This document shows positions 10,401 through 17,193 of a DNA stretch of 53,609 bases, in pieces. The stretch comes from Pseudomonadota bacterium. Its GTDB lineage: Bacteria; Verrucomicrobiota; Verrucomicrobiia; Limisphaerales; SXTU01. The stretch is from contig RFVF01000031.1 in NCBI GenBank assembly GCA_009922615.1, positions 1 to 53,609 of the forward strand, read 5' to 3'. The notes under the pieces are model-generated. The model was not told where the DNA came from. It saw only the letters and a program-made list of their open reading frames with translations, and did not search any database. Each line of letters begins with the position of its first letter. Position 1 is the stretch's first letter. The position numbers were made by a program, and so were the translations under genes.

Positions 10401-11482
10401 GCGCGGAAAACTTTCGCGAGCGAGCGCAACTCCGTGGCGTCGCCGACCTTCGTGCCGGTGCCGTGGGCTTCGACGAGCTCCACCGTCGAGGGGCTGATGC
10501 CGGCGGCGGCGTAGGCGCGTTCCATCGCCTGGACTTGGCCTTCGGAGCGCGGTTCGTAAATCGCACCGCCACGCCCGTCGCTGGAGGAGCCGATGCCCTT
10601 GATGACGCAGTAAATCTTGTCGCCGTCGCGCTCGGCGTCGGCGAGGCGCTTCAGGACAATCATGCCGATGCCTTCGCCGAGGATGGTGCCATCGCCGTCG
10701 CGGTCGAACGGCCGCGAGTTCCCCGACGGCGAGAGCGCCGGGGTCTTGCTGAAGCACATGAACATGAAGATGTCATTGAAGGTGTCGATGCCACCTGTGA
10801 TGACCATGTCCGAGCGGCCCGCCTCCAACTCCAGTGCAGCAAGGTGCAACGCCGCGAAGCTGCTCGCACACGCGGCGTCCACCACGCAGTTCGTGCCGCC
10901 CAAATCCAGTCGGCTCGCGATGCGGCCGGCAGCGACGTTGCCGAGCAGGCCGGGGAAGGAATTTTCCTGCCACGGCACGTAGCCGTCGGCGATACGCTGC
11001 ACGACATCCTCGGCGACATCGTTCGCAACGCCAGCTTCCTTGAGCGCTCGCCGCCAGATGGGATGGCCGAGCCGCGCGCCGAGCGGGATGACGAGTTCCA
11101 GTGCGCCGGTGACGCCGAGCAACACGCTGGTGCGCTGGCGGTCGAAGGGTTTCTGGTCGTAACCGGCGTCGACGAGTGCCTGCTTCGCGGCGACCATGCC
11201 GAGGAGTTGCGTCGTGTCCGTGGCCTCGATGTCCTTGGGCGCGATGCCGAACTCCAGCGGGTTGAAATTCACCGGCGAAATGAACCCGCCGCGCTGGGCG
11301 TAGGTCATGTCGGGCGCCTTCGGGTCGGCGTTGAAGAAGTCCGTGCCGCGCCAGTGCGAGGCGGGGATGGCCGTAATGGCGTCGGTGCCGGCCTTGAGGT
11401 TGCGCCAGTAAGCGCGGAGGTCATCCGCCTGTGGGAAGATGGCGCTGAGACCGACAATGGCAAGGGGCGTGGACTGGCTCAT
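4475..11482 (-). CDS. pfa2: PUFA synthase subunit Pfa2 / PfaA-like (KS-AT-4xACP-KR-DH)
   Basis: Large iterative synthase of 2335 residues; it should elongate and reduce acyl chains held on its own ACPs during PUFA or related secondary lipid synthesis. Domains: KS about 1-455 (DAACASS with Cys205, EAHGTGT, GHTKAAAG); acyltransferase about 580-880 (FPGQGSQYPG, GHSYGE with Ser676); four ACPs about 1125-1495, each with DLGIDSIKRVEI and the phosphopantetheine Ser at 1157, 1255, 1353 and 1455; ketoreductase about 1560-2010 including its structural half (TGGARGVTA, YAAANE); C-terminal dehydratase about 2040-2300 with the complete HxxxGxxxxP motif (HVMNGRAVLP) and a DAAFQ motif. The start is ATG at 11482; GTG at 11485 directly before it is also possible and touches the pfa1 stop. 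A C-terminal DH is typical of myxobacterial Pfa2 and absent from Shewanella-type PfaA. Linkers carry palindromic insertions. Confidence 0.95.
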   Translation of the reverse strand: MSQSTPLAIVGLSAIFPQADDLRAYWRNLKAGTDAITAIPASHWRGTDFFNADPKAPDMTYAQRGGFISPVNFNPLEFGIAPKDIEATDTTQLLGMVAAKQALVDAGYDQKPFDRQRTSVLLGVTGALELVIPLGARLGHPIWRRALKEAGVANDVAEDVVQRIADGYVPWQENSFPGLLGNVAAGRIASRLDLGGTNCVVDAACASSFAALHLAALELEAGRSDMVITGGIDTFNDIFMFMCFSKTPALSPSGNSRPFDRDGDGTILGEGIGMIVLKRLADAERDGDKIYCVIKGIGSSSDGRGGAIYEPRSEGQVQAMERAYAAAGISPSTVELVEAHGTGTKVGDATELRSLAKVFRATQPDGTWAALGSVKSQIGHTKAAAGVAGLIKAALALEQKVLPPTIKVNQPLDEAAPGTSPFYLNTTKRPWLPRAAHPRRAGVSAFGFGGTNFHIALEEHGSARRAVDWTGDVDILAFAADTLADLRAQLAALPGELPWLDLRRRAHTSRAAFRAEAKFRLLLPLAKGTESNFALASLRDAALAMLDKEPTKTTWSLPNGTAFGSGPARGQLAVLFPGQGSQYPGMFRDLACQFPELLDTLAEADAAFAVEQPAVAQRLSDVIYPHPAFNDETRRAQESALKATEVAQPALGAVSLGALRVLQGFGVTPQLAAGHSYGELVALHAAGRLDAAGLHKLSNVRGRLMASRPGAADRGAMLAVVAPEQTVAELLLAGGPDLVIANRNSPSQFVIAGPKPQIDRAAVEAEKRSLRARVLPVSAAFHSPLVADAREPFAAALAEASFTEARIPVFSNTTATAYPSAPAASRDLLASHLAKPVDFIAEIRAMHAAGATTFLEVGPGRVLSDLAAAILADTGAETIALDASRGARNGTLDLATALCRLAALGHAVNLAKWETAPPAAPTGKPAFTVPISGANVRTSKPAPRLPIVSKPAARAGDLQSPSTASVAAASGAVGPVAAPQSPLSVTPTPLSPDLAAALQTAQQGMMALQKLQEQTAQLHAQFLAGQEAARRTLEGLLGQRRELLGLAPAPIGARTPTSAAPSIPVVSPERGSPSRSNAVTPAAAPALQTSHPKSIASASLAPTGGEGRGEGAAAAKPASTSNSVSPAVLAVVSEKTGYPVEMLTLDMGLDSDLGIDSIKRVEIMAALRTRLPDAPEVKPEHLGSLQTLQQVVDFLSVGTAATAPAASPGVSSPQAAPASSPVAPAVLAVVAEKTGYPAEMLTLEMGLDSDLGIDSIKRVEIMAALRTRLPDAPEVKPEHLGSLQTLQQVVEFLSAGGGATAPVASSSDSSAQVAPASSSVAPAVLAVVAEKTGYPMEMLTLDMGLDRDLGIDSIKRVEIMAALRTRLPDAPEVKPEHLGSLQTLKQVVEFLTAGSRVSASASVSSGAPANQVESKGIDSASATRALLAVVAEKTGYPTEMLNLDMGLDSDLGIDSIKRVEIMAALRAHLPDAPEIKPEHLGTLRTLQEVVNFLCAGSSQGGTGHRPVPSGDSPDGTTSASVAKAAQLSTPEFSIIPVGGSPTGTGESPVPPFSQLSRQILRPTPFPPADTRPLITLAPGSLVWLTDDATSLTVALAKNLEQRGLTVRRGTPTELLADRNAPLPAALVLLWPAAQGSDAFLKSAFRLIQVAAPALRAAGRSGAGVLVSLSRLDGLFGLGVMNATADVVSGGLAGLVKTAHHEWPEVHCKALDLDPGAASGTELANQITEEIFRAGPIEVSLFGGQRYGLEIETAPALANPAPALQRGDLVVVTGGARGVTATSVLELARRHQPRFLLLGRSTLPDAEPHWLTGLTSEADIKKALLAHAEGDRSPKRLEAKFREVMAQREIRAHLAEIRATGALAHYATLDVRDAAAVATTLAEVRAAHGPIRGLIHGAGVLADKLIEQKTEEQFDLVYGTKVHGLRNLLAATAADDLRLIALFSSYTGRFGRTGQVDYAAANEVLNKMAQAEARRRPQCRVVAFNWGPWNGGMVTEGLRKIFEREGVGLIEPEAGADFFVRDVLAPTGEAVEVLALAQAPSAVARPAPHIASPTFHPAFDRDVSVRALPCLVSHVMNGRAVLPAALIIEWLAHGAMHSNPGLAFHGFNQFKVLKGLVLEGDSAAQVTVSAAPPQSRDGLLAVPVQFTSRGSNGKSTLHATAEILLADTLPAAPSIAPAVKRNGILSKSVYGDGRLFHGPDFQCIEALEVCNPANAAALVRSSPAPKTMIAQPLRPAWLADPLALDAAFQLMILWSTAQRAAPSLPCALRSFRQFAAFPKTGGSRVVASITSAETPVAVADLQFFDRNGGLVALGEGYEFVVDANLREAFRQNHLPA
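6830..6986. repeat. 157-base inverted-repeat element translated as the ACP4-KR linker of pfa2
   Basis: Two roughly 50-base arms (6830-6879 and 6937-6986) are inverted copies matching at about 38 of 50 positions, both starting GGGTGG when read inward. Each arm holds its own perfect hairpin: 6854-6863 with 6869-6878 (10 bp), and 6940-6948 with 6952-6960 (9 bp). The whole element is read in frame as about residues 1499-1551 of Pfa2, a Gly/Pro/Ser/Thr-rich linker between ACP4 and the ketoreductase half. The layout suggests a small mobile or REP-like element fixed inside the gene (inference). Confidence 0.7.
7001..8110 (-). repeat. Tandem array of four acyl carrier protein modules in pfa2
   Basis: Four repeats of about 98-102 codons. 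The phosphopantetheine Ser codons are at 8012-8014, 7718-7720, 7424-7426 and 7118-7120. Modules 1-3 are nearly identical from EKTGYP to LGSLQTL. Module 4 is more diverged (RAHLPDAPEIKPEHLGTLRT). Linkers between modules are Ala/Ser/Pro-rich and differ in sequence. Known PUFA synthases carry several tandem ACPs and their number affects yield; four is at the low end. The near identity of modules 1-3 suggests recent duplication or gene conversion. Confidence 0.92.
8163..8187. repeat. GC-rich palindrome in the AT-ACP linker of pfa2
   Basis: An 11-base arm (8163-8173) and its inverted copy (8177-8187) match at 10 of 11 positions around a GGT loop. A related CCCTCTCCCC stretch lies just before it (8151-8160). 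It is read in frame as the peptide APTGGEGRGEG in the linker ahead of the first ACP. Confidence 0.55.
8601..8617. repeat. Hairpin GGCGACT-GCA-AGTCGCC in the AT-ACP linker of pfa2
   Basis: Perfect 7-bp stem with a GCA loop, translated in frame (peptide AGDLQSP). A hairpin of identical design, but with compensating stem changes, lies at 19016-19032, and a degenerate relative at 32322-32341. The three are treated together as a finding. Confidence 0.6.
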
Positions 11483-11485
11483 CAC

Positions 11486-13012
11486 TTAAACTGGCTTCGC
11501 GTTCATCAACTCATGCAGACGCTCCGGCTCGATGGGAACACAGAACGTGTCTTCCGGCGAAAGGGGAATCCCTTGCAAACGCAGGGCGACCGCGCGCAGG
11601 TGCTTGGCCGCGCCGTAGAGCAGGTTGAGCGCGACGGTCTCGGCGCGGCGGTTCTCCGGGGCGGCGAGGAAGGTGCCGCGCGTCCACTCGTTGAACGCCC
11701 CCATCGCGGGGCCGCACCAGACTTGGTAATCCATCACGCGCGATGGCTCGCCCGCGTTGGCCCAGCGCGAGCTGAGGCCGAGATAACTGCGGAAGACGAG
11801 TGCCATCTTGTGCTTCGCGTCACGTTCGGCGCGCTCGACTTGCGCGGGGTCGCGCGTGAGCCAGAAGGCCCGCGTGCTGGCCCAGGTATCGGCCAGTGTG
11901 GCGCGGAAAAACTGCTTCTCCAACTGCGCGCGGTCGGCTTCGGGAATCGCGTCGAGACTCGGATACGCGCGGAACAGCTCCCACAACTTTGCCGCGCGCA
12001 TGGGGAACATCGTGCCACGCTTGAGCACCTGGAGCTTAACGCCCATCTCGAACATGTCGGCGGCGGGTGCCATCGCGGTGTCGGCCTGCTCGGCTTGTGC
12101 GAGCATCTTCCGCACGACCTCGCTGGAGCCGGACTCGACGCACGCCTGGTTCACCGAACCGGTGACGACGTAGGCCGCGCCCATCGCGAAGGCCGCCGCC
12201 AAACCCGACGGCGTGGCCAGCCCACCCGCCGCGCCGACGCGCAACGGCTGGGCGTAGTTGAACTGCGTCTGCAAACGGTCGCGCAACGCCAGCAGCGTGG
12301 GCAGCAACGTCACGAGCGGCCGATTGTCCGTGTGCCCGGCGGAATCCGCCTCCGCTGTCACGTCCTGCGCGACGGGGATTTGCGCCGCGAGCGCGGCCTG
12401 CTCGGCTGTGATGTCGCCGGTGCGGACCAACTCGTTGAGCATTTCGGCCGGCGGCGGGGAGAAAAATTGCGTGGCCACCTCGACCCGCGAGACCTTCGCC
12501 ACGATGCGGTTCGGCGTGACGATGTGCCCCGCGGCATCGCGATGAATGCCCGCCACGCGGAAGCGCACGACCGGCAACGTGAGCCGCAGGTAAGCCGACG
12601 CCTCGATGAGCCGCAGCCCGCGCAGGATGAACATCCGCGCCACCGCGTCTTCGAGCGATGATTCGTTCGGGCTGTGGATGAGATTCACGCCGAACGGCAG
12701 GCCGGGAATCTCCGCCTGCAACCGGTGCAACGCCGCTTCCACGCGGTCCTTGCCCAACCCCGCTGCGCCGAAGAAGCCGAGCATCCCGCCCCGTGCCATC
12801 GCCTCGACCAGCTCCACGGAAGCAATGCCATTGGCCATCGCGCCCGCCACATAGGCGTAGCGCAAGCCGTGGTCGCGGCGGAAGCCGGCATCGCCGAGGC
12901 CGGCCAGCACTTGGGAGATCGACGGGCTGTGCTCGCGCGTGGGCGGTTCGGTGCGGCTGCGGCGGGGGGGCGTGCCGGTGGCCGTGGTCGTTTCAGTATC
13001 GAGTTCGAGCAT
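11486..13012 (-). CDS. pfa1: PUFA synthase enoyl reductase Pfa1 / PfaD
   Basis: A 508-residue FMN-dependent trans-acting enoyl reductase of the PfaD family (2-nitropropane dioxygenase-like TIM barrel). It reduces the enoyl intermediates made by Pfa2 and Pfa3. Family signs are the ARGGMLGFFGAAG stretch after an Ala/Gly-rich N-terminal segment, GVNLIHSPNESSLED, the VGAAGGLATPSGLAAAF and YVVTGSVNQACVESG flavin-binding region, MFEMGVKLQVLKRGTMFPMR, and a C-terminal half with VWCGPAMGAFNEW. It is the first gene of the operon and ends directly at the pfa2 start. The 149 bases upstream (13013-13161) should hold the operon promoter, but I could not pick out convincing -35/-10 boxes. Confidence 0.95.
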   Translation of the reverse strand: MLELDTETTTATGTPPRRSRTEPPTREHSPSISQVLAGLGDAGFRRDHGLRYAYVAGAMANGIASVELVEAMARGGMLGFFGAAGLGKDRVEAALHRLQAEIPGLPFGVNLIHSPNESSLEDAVARMFILRGLRLIEASAYLRLTLPVVRFRVAGIHRDAAGHIVTPNRIVAKVSRVEVATQFFSPPPAEMLNELVRTGDITAEQAALAAQIPVAQDVTAEADSAGHTDNRPLVTLLPTLLALRDRLQTQFNYAQPLRVGAAGGLATPSGLAAAFAMGAAYVVTGSVNQACVESGSSEVVRKMLAQAEQADTAMAPAADMFEMGVKLQVLKRGTMFPMRAAKLWELFRAYPSLDAIPEADRAQLEKQFFRATLADTWASTRAFWLTRDPAQVERAERDAKHKMALVFRSYLGLSSRWANAGEPSRVMDYQVWCGPAMGAFNEWTRGTFLAAPENRRAETVALNLLYGAAKHLRAVALRLQGIPLSPEDTFCVPIEPERLHELMNAKPV

Positions 13013-13161
13013 TACAGAGCCCCGCCCGGGACGGCGCGGCGGCGCAGTTTTCCGGGAGCCGCCGGATCAAGGGCGGTTCGCAGACGAGGCGAGGGGTATT
13101 GGAACAGAAACCAACCCGGCTAAACCATCAAAATGTTCGCCGTCCGGGACGGTGCGTTGGC

Positions 13162-14118
13162 TCAACGCCGGTTCGTCAATGTAGCGAGGTGCTGCTCGAT
13201 CGCCTTGCGCCATTCCTCCGGTTGGGCTTCCACGTAGGATTGATGGCCCAGTCCGGTGAAGATTCTCAGAGTCTTGGGCGCGGTCAGGGCGTTGTGGATG
13301 GCTTCCACTTCCGCCACACGCACGCGTGGGTCGTTCTGTCCGTGCATCAACTGGGTGGAGCAGGTCACCGATGCCGCGTAGTCCACTGGGTTGTGCGTGA
13401 AACCATCGAAGCCAGCCTGCCAGCCTCCCCAGAAGACGAGCAGTTCGGCCATCGGCCACGGTGGCACGCGCATGGCTTGAAACCGGTGGCGGACAGTCGT
13501 GAGCATCCGGTCAAACGGACACTCGATGATCAGCCCATCCGGTTTGATTCCGTGGACATGGATTGCGCGCAGGCAGGCCACGGCACCCATCGACGGACCG
13601 TAGAGCACGCGCTGCCGACCGGGTGCGAGCCGCGCCGCCTCCGCGAATGCCGCTCGGACATCTTCCGCCTCTTCCCAGCCCACGCTTGTGGTCGCGCCCG
13701 CTGAGCCACCGCTGCCGTGGAAGTCCACCAGCAATGTGTCCCAGCCCAACGCGTGAAACTCGGCGGCGGGGGCCAGCAACGATTCTTTGCTCGCACCGTA
13801 GCCGTGAAAGAGCACCACCATTCCTTTGGTCGGTGAGGTGGCCGCCGAGATCAACCAGGCTTCCAGTGCGATGCATTTGGCTCCGGGAAAACGGATGGTT
13901 TGAAAGTCGAGACCAGCATCTTTGGGTGTCCGCTGGTTTTCGGGTCGGGGCAAGGTGACCCCCGTCAGGAGCACCTTTGCTTTGTCGAGCGAGGTCAATT
14001 TTTCCGGCGAGGGAGTTCGTTCGCCCGCTCGCGCGAAACGTAGCATGGCTCCGGCGTGCCGGTAGGCGATGATATTGGCACTTGCGAAACCGGCGAGCAG
14101 AGTCACGGCAACCACCAC
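13162..14118 (-). CDS. Alpha/beta hydrolase, membrane-anchored or secreted
   Basis: A 318-residue serine hydrolase-fold protein of unknown substrate. It has an N-terminal hydrophobic segment (about residues 2-18, followed by NIIAYRHAGAM), an oxyanion-type HGYGASKES motif, the nucleophile elbow GPSMGA, an acidic residue near GQNDPRV and a late His in GLGHQSY. The start used is GTG at 14118. An ATG at 14157 is in the same frame and would give MKNLLAWLRRR followed by a TGA (14122-14124), so the natural N-terminus may have been interrupted. It is transcribed in the same direction as the pfa operon, 149 bases upstream of pfa1; a role in lipid release cannot be shown. Confidence 0.8.
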   Translation of the reverse strand: MVVAVTLLAGFASANIIAYRHAGAMLRFARAGERTPSPEKLTSLDKAKVLLTGVTLPRPENQRTPKDAGLDFQTIRFPGAKCIALEAWLISAATSPTKGMVVLFHGYGASKESLLAPAAEFHALGWDTLLVDFHGSGGSAGATTSVGWEEAEDVRAAFAEAARLAPGRQRVLYGPSMGAVACLRAIHVHGIKPDGLIIECPFDRMLTTVRHRFQAMRVPPWPMAELLVFWGGWQAGFDGFTHNPVDYAASVTCSTQLMHGQNDPRVRVAEVEAIHNALTAPKTLRIFTGLGHQSYVEAQPEEWRKAIEQHLATLTNRR

Positions 14119-14275
14119 TCGTCAACGCCGTCGCAGCCATGCCAAAAGGTTTTTCATGCTGACGGCCGAGGAGAGCAGAGAACCGGCTTCATCGACCAAC
14201 AAATTAATCCTTCCCAACCATTCCCCTGAAGGATTCCCTTGCCGCGCCGTCGAAACGGGCGACATTTTTAACACC

Positions 14276-15622
14276 ATGAAATCTGCGATTCTCTCCCGCC
14301 GCACCGCGCTCAAAGGTCTTGGGGCCACGCTCGCGCTCCCCTGGCTCGAAGCGATGGGGCCGATGACGAGTTGGGCCGCCGGCAACACGCCCGCCAGCAA
14401 GGCCGCGCCCAATCGCATGGCGTTCCTCTACGTCCCCAACGGCAAGAACATGGTGGACTGGACGCCGAAGGCGGAAGGGGAGTTGGGCGCGGAACTGCCC
14501 GCCATCCTCCAGCCCGTCGCGGAGTATCGCAAAGATTTCTCCATCCTCACCGGCCTGACCGCCGACAAGGCCCGCGCGAATGGCGACGGCGGTGGAGATC
14601 ACGCTCGTGCGTTGTCATCCTTCCTCACTGGTTGCCAGCCGCGCAAGACCGACGGCACGGACATCCGCGCCGGTGTCTCGGTGGATCAGGTGGCCGCCTC
14701 GCGGCTCGCGGACCAGACGCGGCTCGGGTCGCTGGAGATTGGCACCGAGGCCGGCTCGATGGCGGGCAACTGCGACTCCGGTTATTCCTGTGTTTATTCC
14801 TCCACGATGTCCTGGCGTTCGGCCACGCAGCCGCAGCCCAAGGAAGTAAACCCTAAGCTTGTCTTTGACCGGCTCTTTGGTGCGGGTTCCGCTGCCGAGC
14901 GGGCCAAGCGCGATGCCCAGCGGAAGAGCGTGCTTGATTTGGTGAAGGCGGATTTCAGCGATCTCAATGGCAAGCTCGGCCGCAGCGACCAGCGCAAGCT
15001 CGACGAGTATTTCTCCGCCATCCGCGACATCGAGCAGCGCATTGAGCGCGCGTCCAAGTTCGCCGAGGTCAAGGCCCCCGCCGGTTTCACCGCCCCCACC
15101 GGCATCCCGCAAACTTACGAGGAACACATCAGGCTCATGTGCGATCTGATGGTGCTCGCGTTCCAGACGGACACCACGCGGGTCTGCACGTTCGTCATCG
15201 CGAACGAAGGCAGCAACAAGCCCTATCCCTTCATCAACGTTCGCGAGGGCCATCACGATCTGTCGCACCACGGCAATAGCGAGGAGAAGAAGGCGAAGAT
15301 CGCGCAGATCAACCGCTTCCACACCACGCAGCTCGCCTACCTGCTGGGCAAGCTCAAGTCCGTGAAGGAAGGCGACGGCACGTTGCTCGACCACTGCATG
15401 CTCGCCTACGGCAGCGGCAACTCGGACGGCAACGCGCACAACCACGACAACCTCCCGGTGCTGCTGGCCGGTCACGGCTGTGGCACGCTCAAGCCGGGGC
15501 AACACCACGTCTATCCGAAGGAAACCCCACTCAACAACCTCTGGCTCTCAATGCTCAACCGCATGGACATCAAGACCCAGCAGCTCGGCGACAGCACGGG
15601 TGAGTTGACGAAGCTGGCCTGA
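14276..15622 (+). CDS. DUF1552 secreted protein with twin-arginine-like signal
   Basis: 448 residues. The N-terminus SRRTALKGLGATLALPWLEA is a Tat-like signal, so the start was set at ATG 14276 rather than at in-frame codons farther upstream. The body matches the DUF1552 pattern (NRMAFLYVPNGKNM, LTGLTADKARANGDGGGDHAR, SFLTGCQPRKTDG, EGHHDLSHHGNSEEKK, YGSGNSDGNAHNHDNLPVLLAG). DUF1552 proteins are abundant in Planctomycetes and Verrucomicrobiota, usually next to a DUF1592/PSCyt gene; no such partner is adjacent here. Biochemical function is unknown. Confidence 0.9.
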   Translation: MKSAILSRRTALKGLGATLALPWLEAMGPMTSWAAGNTPASKAAPNRMAFLYVPNGKNMVDWTPKAEGELGAELPAILQPVAEYRKDFSILTGLTADKARANGDGGGDHARALSSFLTGCQPRKTDGTDIRAGVSVDQVAASRLADQTRLGSLEIGTEAGSMAGNCDSGYSCVYSSTMSWRSATQPQPKEVNPKLVFDRLFGAGSAAERAKRDAQRKSVLDLVKADFSDLNGKLGRSDQRKLDEYFSAIRDIEQRIERASKFAEVKAPAGFTAPTGIPQTYEEHIRLMCDLMVLAFQTDTTRVCTFVIANEGSNKPYPFINVREGHHDLSHHGNSEEKKAKIAQINRFHTTQLAYLLGKLKSVKEGDGTLLDHCMLAYGSGNSDGNAHNHDNLPVLLAGHGCGTLKPGQHHVYPKETPLNNLWLSMLNRMDIKTQQLGDSTGELTKLA

Positions 15623-15807
15623 GCCCAACAATGCATCGGGAACGAACGCGGGCCGCGAGGTCCGCGTTGTCGTTTCTCCCGGAGGCGGCGATGTGAGGGG
15701 ATTCGCTTGTCTCCTCGGAAAATCTGAAGCCTCCACCGTCGTCACCAAGACACGCGAAGGCGACTCCTTGTGAAGCCCCCCGCAGCTCCACCGTCGAAGT
15801 CCGAATC

Positions 15808-17169
15808 ATGAAACCTGTCCTGCTGCTGGCCGCTTCGTTGGCGCTTGCCTTCACACTCCCAGCGCAGACGCCAAAACCCACCAAGGCGAAACCCAAGCCC
15901 GAGCCGGAAGTTTCCTTTCCTCCTGTCCTGCCTGGCGGAAAGGAGTTCGTCACGGACACGGCGGCAGAATTTCTCCGACCACCCGCCACGCTCCTTCCCG
16001 AAGTCTCCATTGCGAAGACGGCACCCAAAGTGGACTTCGGTTACTTCCCCGGGCAGACCTATCGCGGCAACCCGTGGTCCAACTGGGGCGATAGCCTCTT
16101 TGCCAAAGGCAAATACTACGCCAGCATAGGCGACCACCTTGCACCTAGCGGCACCGCGTTCATCTACGAGTTCGACCCAGTCACGAAGAAGTTCCGGCAG
16201 CTCGTGGACGTGAAGAAACTGCTCGGCTTGCCCGCTGGCCGCTACACGCCGGGGAAGATTCACACTCAGCTCGTGCTTGCGCGCGACGGCTGGATCTACT
16301 GCGGCACGCATCGCGGCGGCACTCGTGCGACGGACGGCGACAAGGATTACCAAGGTGACTGGCTCCTGCGCGTGCATCCCGCCAGCGGCAAGGCGGAAAT
16401 AGTCGCCGAAGGCCCCGTGCCCGGGCACTGCATCCCGACCGGGTTCGCCGATCCGCAGCGGCTTATCTTCTACGGTGGCACCGAGCCGGAGACACGGGCG
16501 GGCGAGACGAATGTGACGTTCTTCGCCTATGACCTCGCAGCGCGGAAGATGATTTGGTCCGGCTTCGGCGGACCGGCGCGGGCGATGATGTTCTCGCCGT
16601 CCACAGGCCGCGTCTGGTTCAACGTGGACTCGCTCACGGGCAGCGACCTCGTGCGCTTCGATCCAGCGAAGCCCGGCAAGCCCATGCCCGTCTCCGGCAG
16701 CATCGGTCTGCGTGCCGCCAGCGACGAGACACCGCAAGGCATCATCTACACCGTCTCGCACGCGCAACGTGGCGGCACCGCCGAACTGTTTGCCTTCCAC
16801 ACACGCATCGAGCGCATTGAGTCACTCGGCTCCGCTGCCATTGGCACGAACCAATACATCACCACGCTCGATGCGGATGCGACCGGGCGCTTCGTCTACT
16901 ACGTCCCCGGCGCGCACGGTGGCAGCGAGGCGGACAACTCCGCCGTCGTCCAATACGACACCAAGACGAAGACACGGAAAGTCATCGCGTTCCTCCATCC
17001 CTTCTACACGGAGAAGTATGGCGTCACCCCGCGTGGCACCTACAGCGTCGCCCTTGATGCGCAGGGCGAGACGCTCTACATCACATGGAATTGCAGCCGC
17101 GGCACGAAGGTGTGGGACTGCTGTGCACTGACGGTGATCCACATTCCGACCAGCGAACGGCGGTTGTGA
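15808..17169 (+). CDS. Secreted protein, probable beta-propeller fold
   Basis: 453 residues with a signal peptide (MKPVLLLAASLALAFTLPAQ) and a Pro/Lys-rich spacer, then repeated short strands typical of a propeller: IYEFDPVTKKFRQL, LLRVHPASGKAEIV, FFAYDLAARKMIW, LVRFDPAKPGKPM, VVQYDTKTKTRKVI. I see no catalytic motif. Comparable secreted propeller proteins are common in Verrucomicrobiota, and their ligand is usually unknown. A 185-base gap separates it from the upstream DUF1552 gene, so co-transcription is possible but not shown. Confidence 0.75.
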   Translation: MKPVLLLAASLALAFTLPAQTPKPTKAKPKPEPEVSFPPVLPGGKEFVTDTAAEFLRPPATLLPEVSIAKTAPKVDFGYFPGQTYRGNPWSNWGDSLFAKGKYYASIGDHLAPSGTAFIYEFDPVTKKFRQLVDVKKLLGLPAGRYTPGKIHTQLVLARDGWIYCGTHRGGTRATDGDKDYQGDWLLRVHPASGKAEIVAEGPVPGHCIPTGFADPQRLIFYGGTEPETRAGETNVTFFAYDLAARKMIWSGFGGPARAMMFSPSTGRVWFNVDSLTGSDLVRFDPAKPGKPMPVSGSIGLRAASDETPQGIIYTVSHAQRGGTAELFAFHTRIERIESLGSAAIGTNQYITTLDADATGRFVYYVPGAHGGSEADNSAVVQYDTKTKTRKVIAFLHPFYTEKYGVTPRGTYSVALDAQGETLYITWNCSRGTKVWDCCALTVIHIPTSERRL

Positions 17170-17193
17170 GCTGCGGCTCGAGCGAAACTCCGC

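Noticed and set aside
7940..12661. A very long plus-strand open frame of about 1570 codons opposite pfa2 and pfa1
   Set aside because: It is antisense to intact, motif-rich genes; the Gly/Arg/Glu/Ala-rich low-complexity translation is what high-GC codon use produces on the opposite strand.
13013..13161. Promoter of the pfa operon
   Set aside because: A promoter must be near, but no -35/-10 pair stood out clearly enough to place it.
15623..15807. Possible regulatory RNA or repeat between the lone DUF1552 gene and the propeller gene
   Set aside because: I could not build a convincing long hairpin or recognise a known RNA family.
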